Assembly: GCF_025147485.1 (NCBI RefSeq)
Contig: NZ_CP102263.1
Coordinates: forward strand, 2,679,501-2,743,500
Source: Bacteroides uniformis
GTDB taxonomy: Bacteria; Bacteroidota; Bacteroidia; Bacteroidales; Bacteroidaceae
DNA length: 64,000 bases
Direction of reading: 5' to 3'
The translations under genes were made by a program, and so were the position numbers. The notes under the pieces are model-generated. The model was not told the DNA's origin. It saw only the letters and a program-made list of their open reading frames with translations, and did no database searches. Of the stretch, positions 35,707 to 47,808 are shown in pieces (position 1 is the stretch's first letter; each line of letters opens with the position of its first letter).

Positions 35707-37959
35707 ATGAAAACAATGAAAATGCTCTCTGCTTGTTTATTGCTGCTTCCTTTTATATCTTGTACTCAAGTGCAGGATACAAAAAATGACGCAGTCATCG
35801 AGCAGAAAATAGAAACGCTGTTGTCCAGTATGACATTGGAGGAAAAGATAGGGCAGATGAACCAGATTTCTTCTTATGGCAACATAGAGGATATGAGCGG
35901 ATTGATAAAGAAAGGTGAAGTCGGGTCTATCCTGAATGAAGTAGATCCGGTGCGTGTCAATGCCTTGCAGCGTGTGGCAATGGAGGAGTCCCGCTTGGGC
36001 ATCCCCTTGCTGATGGCGCGTGATGTAATCCATGGTTTCAAGACCATATTCCCTATTCCCTTGGGACAAGCGGCATCTTTCAACCCGCAGGTGGCTAAGG
36101 ATGGTGCACGGGTAGCGGCTGTGGAGGCTTCTGCCGTGGGTATCCGCTGGACATTTGCGCCGATGATAGATGTGGCTCGCGATCCCCGTTGGGGGCGTAT
36201 GGCCGAAGGATGTGGCGAAGATACTTATTTGACTTCAGTGATGGGTGTTGCTATGGTTGAAGGTTTCCAGGGAGATTCGCTGAACAGTCCGACTTCCATA
36301 GCCGCATGTCCTAAACATTTTGTAGGTTATGGTGCTGCCGAGGGCGGGCGTGATTATAATTCCACTTTCATTCCGGAGCGTCGTTTGAGGGATGTATACC
36401 TTCCTCCTTTTGAAGCTGTGGCCAAGGCAGGGGCAGCCACTTTCATGACTTCGTTTAATGACAATGACGGAGCACCGTCTACCGGAAACACTTTTATTTT
36501 GAAAGATGTGCTTCGTGGTGAATGGGGATTTGATGGAATAGTAGTGTCAGACTGGGCTTCGGTAGCCGAAATGATGGCACATGGCTTTGCTGCCGATTCT
36601 AAAGAGGCAGCAATGAAGGCGGTGAATGCTGGTGTGGATATGGAGATGGTCAGCTATACGTTTGTCAAGGAATTGCCGGAATTGATAAAAGAAGGTAAGG
36701 TCAAGAAGTCTGCTATAGACGATGCCGTGCGGAATATTCTGCGTATCAAATTCCGGTTGGGACTGTTTGATAATCCTTATGTGGATGAGAAACGGATAGA
36801 GGAACTTTATGCTCCTTCTCATCTGGAGGCTGCCAAGCAAGCTGCTGTGGAATCGGCCATCTTGTTGAAGAACGAAAAGGAGACATTGCCTTTGCAATCT
36901 TCGGTAAAGACGGTTGCTGTGGTAGGTCCGATGGCAAATGCACCTTATGACCAATTGGGTACCTGGATATTTGATGGTGACAAGACAAAAACCGTGACAC
37001 CGTTGAAGGCTATCAAGGAACTGGTGGGGGACAAAGTGCAGGTGATATACGAGCCGGGTCTGACTTATAGCCGTGACAAGAATATGGCAGGTGTTGCCAA
37101 AGCCGCTGCTGCCGCTGCACGTGCTGATGTTATTTTGGCGTTTGTAGGCGAAGAGGCTATTCTTTCAGGAGAGGCGCATTGCCTGGCCGACCTGAACCTG
37201 CAAGGTGCGCAAAGCGAACTGATTGCCGCTTTGGCGAAAACAGGAAAACCGGTGGTTACTGTCGTAATGGCAGGGCGTCCGTTGACCATAGGAAAGGAAG
37301 TCGAACTCTCGTCAGCTGTACTTTATTCGTTCCATCCCGGAACCATGGGAGGACCGGCATTGGCCGACTTGCTGTGGGGTAAGGCTGTGCCAAGTGGCAA
37401 GACTCCGGTGACTTTCCCGAAGATGGTAGGACAGATACCGGTTTATTATGCTCATAACAGTTCCGGACGTCCGGCTACGCGGAATGAGGTTTTGCTGAAT
37501 GACATTCCGTTGGAAGCGGGGCAGACTTCGTTGGGATGTACTTCTTTCTATATGGATGCAGGTTTCGATCCGCTGTATCCTTTTGGCTACGGTCTGTCGT
37601 ATACGACGTTCAAATATGATAATGTGAAACTCTCGTCAGCCAATCTGAAGAAGGAAGATGTGCTGACTGTGACTTTCGACCTTGAGAATACCGGAAAGTA
37701 TGAAGGTACCGAGGTAGCCCAGCTTTACGTGCAGGACAAGTTTGCTTCGGTGACCCGTCCGGTGAAAGAGCTGAAACGCTTTGCTCGCGTCACATTGAAG
37801 CCGGGTGAGAAGAAAAATGTATCGTTTGAACTTCCGATAAGTGAACTTGCTTTCTGGAATATAGATATGGTGAAGACGGTGGAAGCCGGAGACTTTGCTC
37901 TTTGGGTGGCACCGGATAGCCAAAGTGGAGAAGAAGTTTTCTTTAAGGTAGTAGATTGA
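35707..37959 (+). CDS. GH3 beta-glucosidase
   Basis: A 750-residue exo-acting beta-glucosidase that should reduce imported gluco-oligosaccharides to glucose. A lipobox-like leader (LPFISC, Cys at about 19) suggests membrane attachment in the periplasm. Order: GH3 TIM-barrel domain (about 30-345) with KHF and nucleophile D282 in GIVVSDW, GH3 C-terminal alpha/beta domain (about 385-600) and fibronectin-III-like domain (about 645-735). It starts 2 bases after the GH158 stop and closes the locus, followed by a strong terminator. Confidence 0.92.
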   Translation: MKTMKMLSACLLLLPFISCTQVQDTKNDAVIEQKIETLLSSMTLEEKIGQMNQISSYGNIEDMSGLIKKGEVGSILNEVDPVRVNALQRVAMEESRLGIPLLMARDVIHGFKTIFPIPLGQAASFNPQVAKDGARVAAVEASAVGIRWTFAPMIDVARDPRWGRMAEGCGEDTYLTSVMGVAMVEGFQGDSLNSPTSIAACPKHFVGYGAAEGGRDYNSTFIPERRLRDVYLPPFEAVAKAGAATFMTSFNDNDGAPSTGNTFILKDVLRGEWGFDGIVVSDWASVAEMMAHGFAADSKEAAMKAVNAGVDMEMVSYTFVKELPELIKEGKVKKSAIDDAVRNILRIKFRLGLFDNPYVDEKRIEELYAPSHLEAAKQAAVESAILLKNEKETLPLQSSVKTVAVVGPMANAPYDQLGTWIFDGDKTKTVTPLKAIKELVGDKVQVIYEPGLTYSRDKNMAGVAKAAAAAARADVILAFVGEEAILSGEAHCLADLNLQGAQSELIAALAKTGKPVVTVVMAGRPLTIGKEVELSSAVLYSFHPGTMGGPALADLLWGKAVPSGKTPVTFPKMVGQIPVYYAHNSSGRPATRNEVLLNDIPLEAGQTSLGCTSFYMDAGFDPLYPFGYGLSYTTFKYDNVKLSSANLKKEDVLTVTFDLENTGKYEGTEVAQLYVQDKFASVTRPVKELKRFARVTLKPGEKKNVSFELPISELAFWNIDMVKTVEAGDFALWVAPDSQSGEEVFFKVVD

Positions 37960-37978
37960 TTGTTGATTTAAGGTTAAA

Positions 37979-38018
37979 AAGAGAAGGGGCGGACCGTGAC
38001 GGTTCGCCCCTTCTGCTT
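37979..38018. terminator. Terminator after the beta-glucan locus
   Basis: AGAAGGGGCG.ACCG pairs with CGGT.CGCCCCTTCT around a 4-base loop and is followed by T-rich sequence. It separates the locus from the convergent enolase gene. Confidence 0.75.
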
Positions 38019-38048
38019 TCTTCTTTATAAGCCCCGCCTTCCGGCAAA

Positions 38049-39358
<1,310 letters not shown>

Positions 39359-39417
39359 TCAATTTTAATTATAAACTATCTTACTAACAAATGAAAACAA
39401 GGAATTGTTTTTCGTTT

Positions 39418-40086
39418 TTAATCCTTTATTGTAATGCCTAAAAGAGCAGTCAACTCCATGGCTTGGGAAGTATTGACGATGGCTCCCCGTATGTCGGGCA
39501 GGTTGAGGCGTATACCTCCTATGTGCGAGTCGCTCAAGTCGATTCCTCTTAGAGGGGTGTGTGAAAACTCGGATTCTACCAGCTCACAGTTTTCAAAGGC
39601 GATGGAGGCAAGTTTGCAGTTGTTGACGTCGCTGTTGCGCAAGTCACAAGAGGTGAAGCGGGCTTGATTGATTTTACTCATGGAAAGATTGAGGTATCTG
39701 GCATTGCAGTCCTTCATTGTCAGATGGTTCAATATTGTTTCCGGCAGATTGGTTCCCACCAGTTTGCAGGATATGAATTCCACTCTGAACAGAGAACTTT
39801 CGGCAAATGAGATGTTGGAAAGGTCGCAATGTTCAAAACGTACATCAGTGAAATGGCAGGATTTCAGTTTGCAGGCGCTGAATTGGATATGACTGAAAGT
39901 ACAGTTGGTGATGCTTTTGTAGGAATACTCCATGTGTTCCTCTGTCCGTTTACCGAAGTGAAGGTCTCTGACAGTTTCTTCCGTATTCAGCCATTCTTCC
40001 AATGATTTGGAACTTTCACTTTGTCCCTCTAAGGTAGGAGGGATGATGCGTACGGGAGGCATGACAAAAGGCTTGCTGGGTTTCAT
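39418..40086 (-). CDS. Pentapeptide-repeat protein
   Basis: A 222-residue protein whose residues about 60-205 fit the pentapeptide-repeat pattern A(N/D)Lxx, for example LSNISFAESSLFRVEF and LRNSDVNNCKLASIAF, forming a right-handed quadrilateral beta helix. The N-terminal 55 residues are unlike the repeat. Function unknown; no toxin or gyrase-protection role can be read from sequence. It starts 13 bases after crcB and is probably co-transcribed with it. Confidence 0.8.
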   Translation of the reverse strand: MKPSKPFVMPPVRIIPPTLEGQSESSKSLEEWLNTEETVRDLHFGKRTEEHMEYSYKSITNCTFSHIQFSACKLKSCHFTDVRFEHCDLSNISFAESSLFRVEFISCKLVGTNLPETILNHLTMKDCNARYLNLSMSKINQARFTSCDLRNSDVNNCKLASIAFENCELVESEFSHTPLRGIDLSDSHIGGIRLNLPDIRGAIVNTSQAMELTALLGITIKD

Positions 40087-40099
40087 AGGGGTGTTTGGG

Positions 40100-40477
40100 T
40101 TATATACAGCGTCCGAAGGCGCCGCCGGCGAAGGCTGCCAGGACTCCTAATGTGATACTTAATAAGGTATATAAGGCAAACATTCCGTAGAATTCTTGCT
40201 TTATCAGAATCAGTCCGTCATTGCTGAAAGTGGAGAAGGTGGTGAATCCTCCGCACAGACCGGTAGTCAGCAACAGCCGTACCTCAGTAGAAAGGTTGAA
40301 ACGGGCGGATAAGGTATAGAATAGCCCGATGAGGAAACTTCCGAGGATATTGACTGTGAATGTAGCCCATGGGAAAGAGTAGGGGACTATGCGCTCGTGG
40401 AGCATCATCTGCACGCAGTAGCGCAGTACGCTGCCGGTACCGCCGCCAAGGAATATAGCTATCAGTAATCTAGTCAT
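40100..40477 (-). CDS. crcB: Fluoride channel CrcB/Fluc
   Basis: A 125-residue fluoride-exporting channel that works as an antiparallel dimer. Four transmembrane segments are visible. Family motifs: GGGTGSVLRY (11-20), WATFTVNILGSFLIG (37-51) and TGLCGGFTTFSTFS (about 72-85), the last forming the Na+ and fluoride pore. The predicted leader is only about 20 nt, so there is no room for a fluoride riboswitch. Confidence 0.93.
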   Translation of the reverse strand: MTRLLIAIFLGGGTGSVLRYCVQMMLHERIVPYSFPWATFTVNILGSFLIGLFYTLSARFNLSTEVRLLLTTGLCGGFTTFSTFSNDGLILIKQEFYGMFALYTLLSITLGVLAAFAGGAFGRCI

Positions 40478-40503
40478 AGGTTGTCTGGGGTTGGTTTTGG
40501 CTG

Positions 40504-40511
40504 CAAAGGTA
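40504..40511 (-). promoter_or_regulatory. crcB promoter -7 element
   Basis: TACCTTTG on the minus strand followed by CAGCC, 27 bases before the ATG. Confidence 0.6.
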
Positions 40512-40666
40512 GTGAAGACAAAGGAATTTCAGTAAATCATAGCCCGAAATTTCATAAAGCGATTCTGTACTGGGGGAAGTAGTTATTGGTGGGATGTATA
40601 TAATTTTGATATTTGATATGAGTGATTGCCAATCTTGGTTCCGGATAGTTCGTGATGGGGCAGAAG

Positions 40667-40747
40667 CGATTTACTAAATCTTCCTCCAAGATTTAGTAAA
40701 TCGTTGCCGGAGATTTAGTAAAATGTCCGGGAGATTTTAGTAAACGA
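40667..40747. repeat. 21-22-bp-period array with an inverted first copy
   Basis: The core AGATTTAGTAAA begins at 40689 and 40711, and as AGATTTTAGTAAA at 40732 (spacing 22 and 21). An inverted copy at 40670-40681 pairs with the first direct copy: CGATTTACTAAATCTT (40667-40682) and its perfect complement (40688-40703) around CCTCC. The surrounding 40512-41063 region holds no gene, and no other structure that I recognise. Confidence 0.8.
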
Positions 40748-41063
40748 GTAGAAGGGGCTTTGGAAGGATGACTGGTTTGTCTGTATTTTTGGATACGGTA
40801 ATAACTTGTGAAACTTGAGCCACTCTTGAAATTGAGGTCTTAACCGTTCAAATGCCATATTGTAGAGACCTCTCTAGAACCTTGTCTTGATAATCAGCGA
40901 TTTATTTTCATTGGCTGTAGAGATTGTACCCATTCCTTCTCATTCTCTTCCTGCCTTTCTTTCTTCACTTGTAGAGAAGGGTTGTTTTTAATTTGTTGTT
41001 TTTTAGAGTTTTAACGAAATTGGTTGTAGATGTCATTTCCTTGTATTCCCGTCATTCACACCC

Positions 41064-41071
41064 TAACTTTG
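41064..41071 (+). promoter_or_regulatory. Promoter of the HU-like gene
   Basis: TAACTTTG on the plus strand followed by CAACATC. It predicts a leader of about 125 nt that contains a short UUCG-loop hairpin (AGGC-TTCG-GCCT) near 41149-41160. Confidence 0.55.
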
Positions 41072-41202
41072 CAACATCGAATTCAAGAGAATGAAAGTTT
41101 ATCGTTGAGGCCTCACGATGGATCTCCACTTCTTGAAAGAGAGGAAAAGGCTTCGGCCTATTTATTACATTATTATATTAACTTTCTAAAACATTAAAAA
41201 TT

Positions 41203-41547
41203 ATGGGACTTCAGTATGTAGTGGCAAAGAGAATCTTTGGTTTTGACAAGGACAAAAATGTAAAGTATGTAGCTAAATCCGTAGGAGCGGGTGAATTGGA
41301 TTTTGATAAGTTATGTGCCAAAGTGAGCCGTATTCTTGGTATTCACAGAAAGACGGTGGACTTAGTGGCTGCAGGACTGGTGGACATCATGTCGGAAGAA
41401 ATAGACGATGGAAAGACTGTTCGTTTAGGTGATTTCGGATTGTTCCGCCCTTCTTTTGTAGGGAAGAGTGCTGATACGGAGGCTGGCGTTTCGGCCAGTA
41501 ACATTGTCCGTAAACGTATTCTGTTTTTTCCGGGGGAAAGCTTTTAG
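41203..41547 (+). CDS. HU-HIG-type DNA-binding protein, frameshifted near its end
   Basis: A 114-residue reading of a histone-like HU-family protein of the Bacteroides HU-HIG type: MGLQYVVAKRIFGFDKDKN, then the HU dimer core with KVSRILGIHRKTVDLVAAGLVDIM. The frame ends at TAG 41545-41547 right after FFPGESF. Skipping one T in the preceding TTTT run leads directly into SQMLGNMSVTKMVV and an acidic Gly/Ser/Asn-rich tail, ending at a stop at 41687-41689. The intact product would be about 161 residues, and such tails are normal for this family. The change could be a mutation, a +1 frameshift site or a sequencing error. The protein probably binds DNA non-specifically. Confidence 0.75.
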   Translation: MGLQYVVAKRIFGFDKDKNVKYVAKSVGAGELDFDKLCAKVSRILGIHRKTVDLVAAGLVDIMSEEIDDGKTVRLGDFGLFRPSFVGKSADTEAGVSASNIVRKRILFFPGESF

Positions 41548-41870
41548 TCAAATGTTGGGCAATATGAGCGTCACCAAGATGGTGGTTCCCGATACGGACT
41601 ATACGGATGGAAGTAGCAATGGTGGAGGGGATAACTCCAATCCTTCGGGAGGCAATGACGGGGACCAAGGTGAAAATCCTTTGGGATAATTCCAGTGCAC
41701 GATTAAAGTTGTAAAAATATGGAGGGCGAAGTTTTCGTAGCGATACTTCTCCTTCTATTTTGTTTGTAGGCAGGATATTGTTCAAGGGAAGTTGGTTTTC
41801 ATGCAAACGTTTGCCGACAAATCATCTATCATTTTAGTTTAATTGCGTCAGAGTGTATTTCTTTCCTGCC

Positions 41871-41878
41871 TATATTTG
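41871..41878 (+). promoter_or_regulatory. GH97 promoter -7 element
   Basis: TATATTTG on the plus strand followed by CATCTGG, 30 bases before the ATG at 41908. Confidence 0.55.
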
Positions 41879-41892
41879 CATCTGGAACATAA

Positions 41893-44070
<2,178 letters not shown>

Positions 44071-44106
44071 TTTAGGGTAGAAAGAGTTTTTATTAGGCAT
44101 TAGTGA

Positions 44107-44144
44107 GGCCCCGCAGAAGTCCAATCTTTGCGGGGCTTTTTTTT
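44107..44144 (+). terminator. Terminator of the GH97 gene
   Basis: GCCCCGCA pairs with TGCGGGGC and is followed by eight T. Confidence 0.9.
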
Positions 44145-44227
44145 GTGTTAGGGTAAGCTCATTCTTATACCGTAAAAATAGCATCAAGACCCGAGTTTTT
44201 GGTAAGTCCGTTCTTTGGGGAAACCTT

Positions 44228-44235
44228 TATTTTTG
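44228..44235 (+). promoter_or_regulatory. Promoter of the flavodoxin-ferredoxin gene
   Basis: TATTTTTG on the plus strand followed by CACTC, 42 bases before the ATG. Confidence 0.5.
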
Positions 44236-44276
44236 CACTCAGATAACAGATTGCATAATCATTAAAAATCAGAGAT

Positions 44277-45218
44277 ATGAATACGGATAAGAAAATCAGT
44301 CGTCGGGAGGCTTTAAAGCGTATGGGATTTGCCGTGATGAGCAGTGCTATCGCATCTTCCGGCCTACTCTCGTTGGCATCCTGCGAAACAAAAAGGAGTA
44401 AGCGTATCATCTTTTATTTTACCGGAACGGGTAACAGTCTTTACATCGCCCGTCAGTTGGCTGGAGAGAACGCAGAATTGTTGAGTATCCCTCAGATGGT
44501 GAAACGGGGGAAGTATGAATTTGAGGCAGATGAAATCGGCATCGTTTATCCCATCTACGGTCATATGCCTCCCTATATGGTACGGCAGTTCATTCGGAAA
44601 GCAAAACTGAAGGCAGAATACAAGTTTGCTGTCCTCACCTATGGTGCAAGGAAGTGCGATGCGGTAGAGATTTGGGACCGTATATCCCGTAAAGCCGACA
44701 ATGCGTTTGACTATATCAACACTATCATCATGGTGGATAACTGGCTACCCAACTTCGACATGAACGAGCAACTCAAGATAGACAAGCACATCCCCGAGAA
44801 CTTGCAGAAGATAACGGCAGATATCAACAGTCGGCAGCATTGGCACGAACCGGTGACGGAGGAGGAACGGCAACAGCACCAAGGTTTTATGCAGCGGAGT
44901 GGACTCGACCCCGAGGTGGGCTTCCTGATGAAAAGCGAGAAGTTCTTTACCGTGACCGATGTTTGTATTGACTGTGGCATTTGTACCTACGTTTGTCCGC
45001 GCGGCAACTATGAGCTGACGTCGAGAGGAGTGAAGACGTCCGGTGACTGCGAGTTCTGTTTTGCCTGCATACAGAATTGTCCGCAGAAGGCTATTCAGTT
45101 CATAAAGCAGGAAGATGGCTCTTTTCCTGACGGAACGGAGAAGAACCCCAATGCCCGCTATCGTAATGAGCATATTTCGCTAATAGATCTGAAACGGGCA
45201 AACAATCAAAAACTATAA
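44277..45218 (+). CDS. Flavodoxin-ferredoxin fusion (EFR1 family) with a Tat-like leader
   Basis: A 313-residue electron carrier. An N-terminal twin-arginine leader (SRREALKRMGF, 8-18) is followed by a lipobox-like LASC near 36-39. A flavodoxin-like domain comes next (about 45-190, YFTGTGNSLYIARQLAG binding FMN phosphate). Two [4Fe-4S] motifs follow: CIDCGICTYVCPRG (about 228-241) and CEFCFACIQNCPQ (about 257-269). The family is usually cytosolic, so the export signal is notable. It converges on the AraC-family gene with 3 bases between stops. Redox partner unknown. Confidence 0.82.
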   Translation: MNTDKKISRREALKRMGFAVMSSAIASSGLLSLASCETKRSKRIIFYFTGTGNSLYIARQLAGENAELLSIPQMVKRGKYEFEADEIGIVYPIYGHMPPYMVRQFIRKAKLKAEYKFAVLTYGARKCDAVEIWDRISRKADNAFDYINTIIMVDNWLPNFDMNEQLKIDKHIPENLQKITADINSRQHWHEPVTEEERQQHQGFMQRSGLDPEVGFLMKSEKFFTVTDVCIDCGICTYVCPRGNYELTSRGVKTSGDCEFCFACIQNCPQKAIQFIKQEDGSFPDGTEKNPNARYRNEHISLIDLKRANNQKL

Positions 45219-45221
45219 TCA

Positions 45222-46028
45222 TTAACCTCTGTATTTTGTCGGATTTACACCCAGATGTTGTTGTACGTAACGGCTAAAATAAGCAGGAGAGGAAAAACCG
45301 AACATATCGGAAATACGGACGAACGTTAGTGATTTGTCGCGCAGCAAACGCGAGATGTCGAGTGTGGTATAACGGTTTATCCAGTAGTTTGCTGTATAAC
45401 CGCTTACTTTCTTGGAAACTTCCGAAAGATATTTGGAGGTGACACATAGGCAGTCGGCATAATAGGTCACTTCACGATGCTCGCGGAAAGTTCCGTTCTC
45501 CAGCATGTTGAGGAAACGGCTCATGATGGAAGCATTTTGTACAGAGATATTGTCCTCGCCATATAGATGGGAGTGGAAATCGAAGAAGTCGAGTATCAAC
45601 ATCTGTGTGGAGGCGATAAGCATATCGCGATGGAAATGATGGTCTGTATTCCGGAGTCTGTATTCCACTTGTTCAAAATCCCGGAGACATAGCTCTTGCT
45701 GTTCGGTAGTCAGGGACATGATAGGATTGAGAAATAGGGAAAGTTGCCCTTTCATGCCGTAGTTGTTCTGTGGTGTACTCAGCACCACAAAGCCCGATGC
45801 GATATAGATGACCTTTACGCGAAAATCTTCTGAAGGTTGAATTTTCTCTACCAGTTTTCCTTTGCGGACAATCATCAGGTCGCCGGCACGTAGCTCGCGC
45901 TCCTCTCCATTGTACTTCAATCGGCAGATTCCTGACAGACAGAGGGCGTGTGCAAGATAGCCACTGTATGCGTCCGTCCCCAGACCTTGAAGAGTATCGG
46001 CTATTATAATATTTGCGGTTTCTCCCAT
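45222..46028 (-). CDS. AraC-family transcriptional regulator
   Basis: A 268-residue regulator with an N-terminal cupin-like sensing domain (about 20-90) and a C-terminal AraC double HTH (about 170-266). The second HTH ends in the family signature FGFSSPAYFSRYVQQHLGVNPTKYRG. The ligand is not evident. The target could be the convergent flavodoxin-ferredoxin gene or the divergent PurF-like gene. Confidence 0.88.
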   Translation of the reverse strand: MGETANIIIADTLQGLGTDAYSGYLAHALCLSGICRLKYNGEERELRAGDLMIVRKGKLVEKIQPSEDFRVKVIYIASGFVVLSTPQNNYGMKGQLSLFLNPIMSLTTEQQELCLRDFEQVEYRLRNTDHHFHRDMLIASTQMLILDFFDFHSHLYGEDNISVQNASIMSRFLNMLENGTFREHREVTYYADCLCVTSKYLSEVSKKVSGYTANYWINRYTTLDISRLLRDKSLTFVRISDMFGFSSPAYFSRYVQQHLGVNPTKYRG

Positions 46029-46052
46029 TATACAGTTGTTTGGTTTCGATCA

Positions 46053-46060
46053 CAAAAGTA
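46053..46060 (-). promoter_or_regulatory. Promoter of the AraC-family gene
   Basis: TACTTTTG on the minus strand followed by TGATCG, 25 bases before the ATG. Confidence 0.5.
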
Positions 46061-46152
46061 TATGTTTCCAATAATATAACTTCTATTGTGGGCAAGAAAT
46101 ATATTGCCTTTTTTATTCATTTCAAATCTGCCCGAATTTCGCAAATTCTTCA

Positions 46153-46160
46153 TACCTTTG
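46153..46160 (+). promoter_or_regulatory. Promoter of the PurF-like gene
   Basis: TACCTTTG on the plus strand followed by CATCC. It predicts a start near 46167, 33 bases before the ATG at 46200, and rules out the longer reading frame. Confidence 0.6.
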
Positions 46161-46199
46161 CATCCGTTAATTTTAGAAACCAATAACAAAACAGAACTT

Positions 46200-47612
46200 A
46201 TGGGAGGTTTTTTCGGAACAGTCGCCAAGGCAACAAGCTGTGTGGCAGATTTGTTTTACGGCACAGATTATAATTCACATTTAGGGACAAAACGTGGTGG
46301 GTTGGCTACATACGATGCAGAAACGGAGCAGTTTACCCGTTCCATTCACAATCTGGAAAGCACTTATTTCCGCACGAAGTTTGAGGATGAACTGGATAAG
46401 TTCAAAGGAAATTCCGGAATAGGAATCATCAGTGACACAGACCCTCAACCCCTTATCCTTAACTCCCACCTCGGTCGCTTTGCCATTGTAACGGTAGCCA
46501 AAATAGTAAATCTGCAAGAACTGGAAACAAAACTGTTGGCCCAAAACATGCACTTCGCCGAACTCAGTTCGGGCAAAACCAATCAGACGGAACTTATCGC
46601 CCTCCTTATTATACAAGGAAAGACATTTGTCGAAGGAATTGAAAATGTGTATAAGCATATCAAAGGTTCCTGCTCCATGCTGTTATTGACGGAAGACGGC
46701 ATCATTGCCGCTCGCGACCGCTGGGGACGTACTCCGATTGTGATTGGCAAGAAAGACGGAGCGTATGCCGCCACAAGTGAGTCGAGCAGCTTTCCGAATC
46801 TTGGTTATGAGATAGACCGTTATTTGGGACCCGGAGAGATTGTTCGCCTGCGTGCCGATGGTGTGGAACAGATGCGCAAGCCTGATGAGGGAATGCAGAT
46901 TTGTTCCTTCCTATGGGTATATTACGGTTTCCCCACTTCCTGCTACGAAGGTAAGAATGTGGAGGAAGTGCGTTTTGCCTCCGGTTTCAAGATGGCACAG
47001 ACAGATAAGTCAGAGGTGGATTGTGCCTGCGGTATTCCTGATTCGGGTGTAGGTATGGCGCTTGGGTATGCCGAAGGTAAAGGAGTTCCTTATCATCGTG
47101 CCATTTCCAAATATACTCCGACTTGGCCTCGTAGTTTTACTCCCAGCAAGCAGGAATTGCGTTCGCTGGTGGCAAAGATGAAGCTGATTCCCAATCGTGC
47201 CATGCTCGAGGGTAAGCGTCTGCTGTTCTGTGATGACTCTATTGTCCGGGGGACCCAGTTGCACGACAATGTGAAGGTGCTGTATGAGTATGGTGCCAAG
47301 GAGGTGCATATCCGGATTGCTTGTCCTCCATTGATATATAGCTGCCCGTTTGTAGGATTCACGGCTTCCAAAAGCGACATGGAACTGATTACCCGTCGTG
47401 TCATCAAGGAACTGGAGGGTGACGAGAATAAGAATCTCGATAAGTATGCCACTACCGGCTCACCCGAATACGAAAAGATGGTGGACGTTATCCGCGAGCG
47501 TTTCGGACTTTCATCCTTGAAGTTCAATACGTTGGAAACTCTGGTTGAGGCTATCGGATTGCCTAAGTGTAAGATATGTACGCATTGTTTTGATGGTAGC
47601 AGCCATTTTTGA
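46200..47612 (+). CDS. Amidophosphoribosyltransferase-like protein lacking the N-terminal Cys
   Basis: A 470-residue PurF-family protein. PurF makes phosphoribosylamine from PRPP and glutamine. The N-terminal Ntn-glutaminase fold is present, but the sequence begins MGGFFGT where active PurF has MCGIVG: the nucleophilic Cys is Gly. The PRPP loop is intact (LLFCDDSIVRGTQ, about 341-353). The C-terminal KCKICTHCFDG fits the iron-sulfur ligands of B. subtilis-type PurF. It may use ammonia, depend on another glutaminase, or be a regulatory paralogue. Confidence 0.82.
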   Translation: MGGFFGTVAKATSCVADLFYGTDYNSHLGTKRGGLATYDAETEQFTRSIHNLESTYFRTKFEDELDKFKGNSGIGIISDTDPQPLILNSHLGRFAIVTVAKIVNLQELETKLLAQNMHFAELSSGKTNQTELIALLIIQGKTFVEGIENVYKHIKGSCSMLLLTEDGIIAARDRWGRTPIVIGKKDGAYAATSESSSFPNLGYEIDRYLGPGEIVRLRADGVEQMRKPDEGMQICSFLWVYYGFPTSCYEGKNVEEVRFASGFKMAQTDKSEVDCACGIPDSGVGMALGYAEGKGVPYHRAISKYTPTWPRSFTPSKQELRSLVAKMKLIPNRAMLEGKRLLFCDDSIVRGTQLHDNVKVLYEYGAKEVHIRIACPPLIYSCPFVGFTASKSDMELITRRVIKELEGDENKNLDKYATTGSPEYEKMVDVIRERFGLSSLKFNTLETLVEAIGLPKCKICTHCFDGSSHF

Positions 47613-47641
47613 TTGACATTTTGTCCTTAAGAAATAAAAAA

Positions 47642-47679
47642 GAGGCGTGAATTGCTTGGCAGTTCACGCCCCTTTTTTT
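47642..47679 (+). terminator. Terminator of the PurF-like gene
   Basis: GGCGTGAA pairs with TTCACGCC around an 11-base loop and is followed by CCTTTTTTT. Confidence 0.85.
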
Positions 47680-47700
47680 ATCTTTACAGCACAAAATAGT

Positions 47701-47802
47701 GGTTAATGATTAGTGATTAATGATTAATGCCATTCGGATAATGCTTTTCGCCAATTACTAATCACTGACCATTAATCACTAACCATTAATCACTAATCAT
47801 TA
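47701..47802. repeat. Opposed heptamer arrays in the pepT leader
   Basis: Heptamers of TAATCAY type run in inverted orientation at 47701-47729 and in direct orientation at 47754-47802. A 19-bp perfect complement (47704-47722 with 47784-47802) lets them close a hairpin ending 6 bases before the pepT ATG. Confidence 0.75.
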
Positions 47803-47808
47803 TTCATC

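Noticed and set aside
40478..40511. Fluoride riboswitch before crcB
   Set aside because: The promoter lies only 27 bases before the ATG, leaving no room for the aptamer.
46086..46199. N-terminal extension of the PurF-like protein that might supply a Cys
   Set aside because: A promoter at 46153-46160 lies inside it, and the extension shows no resemblance to the family. Translation from 46200 gives the expected MGGFFG start.
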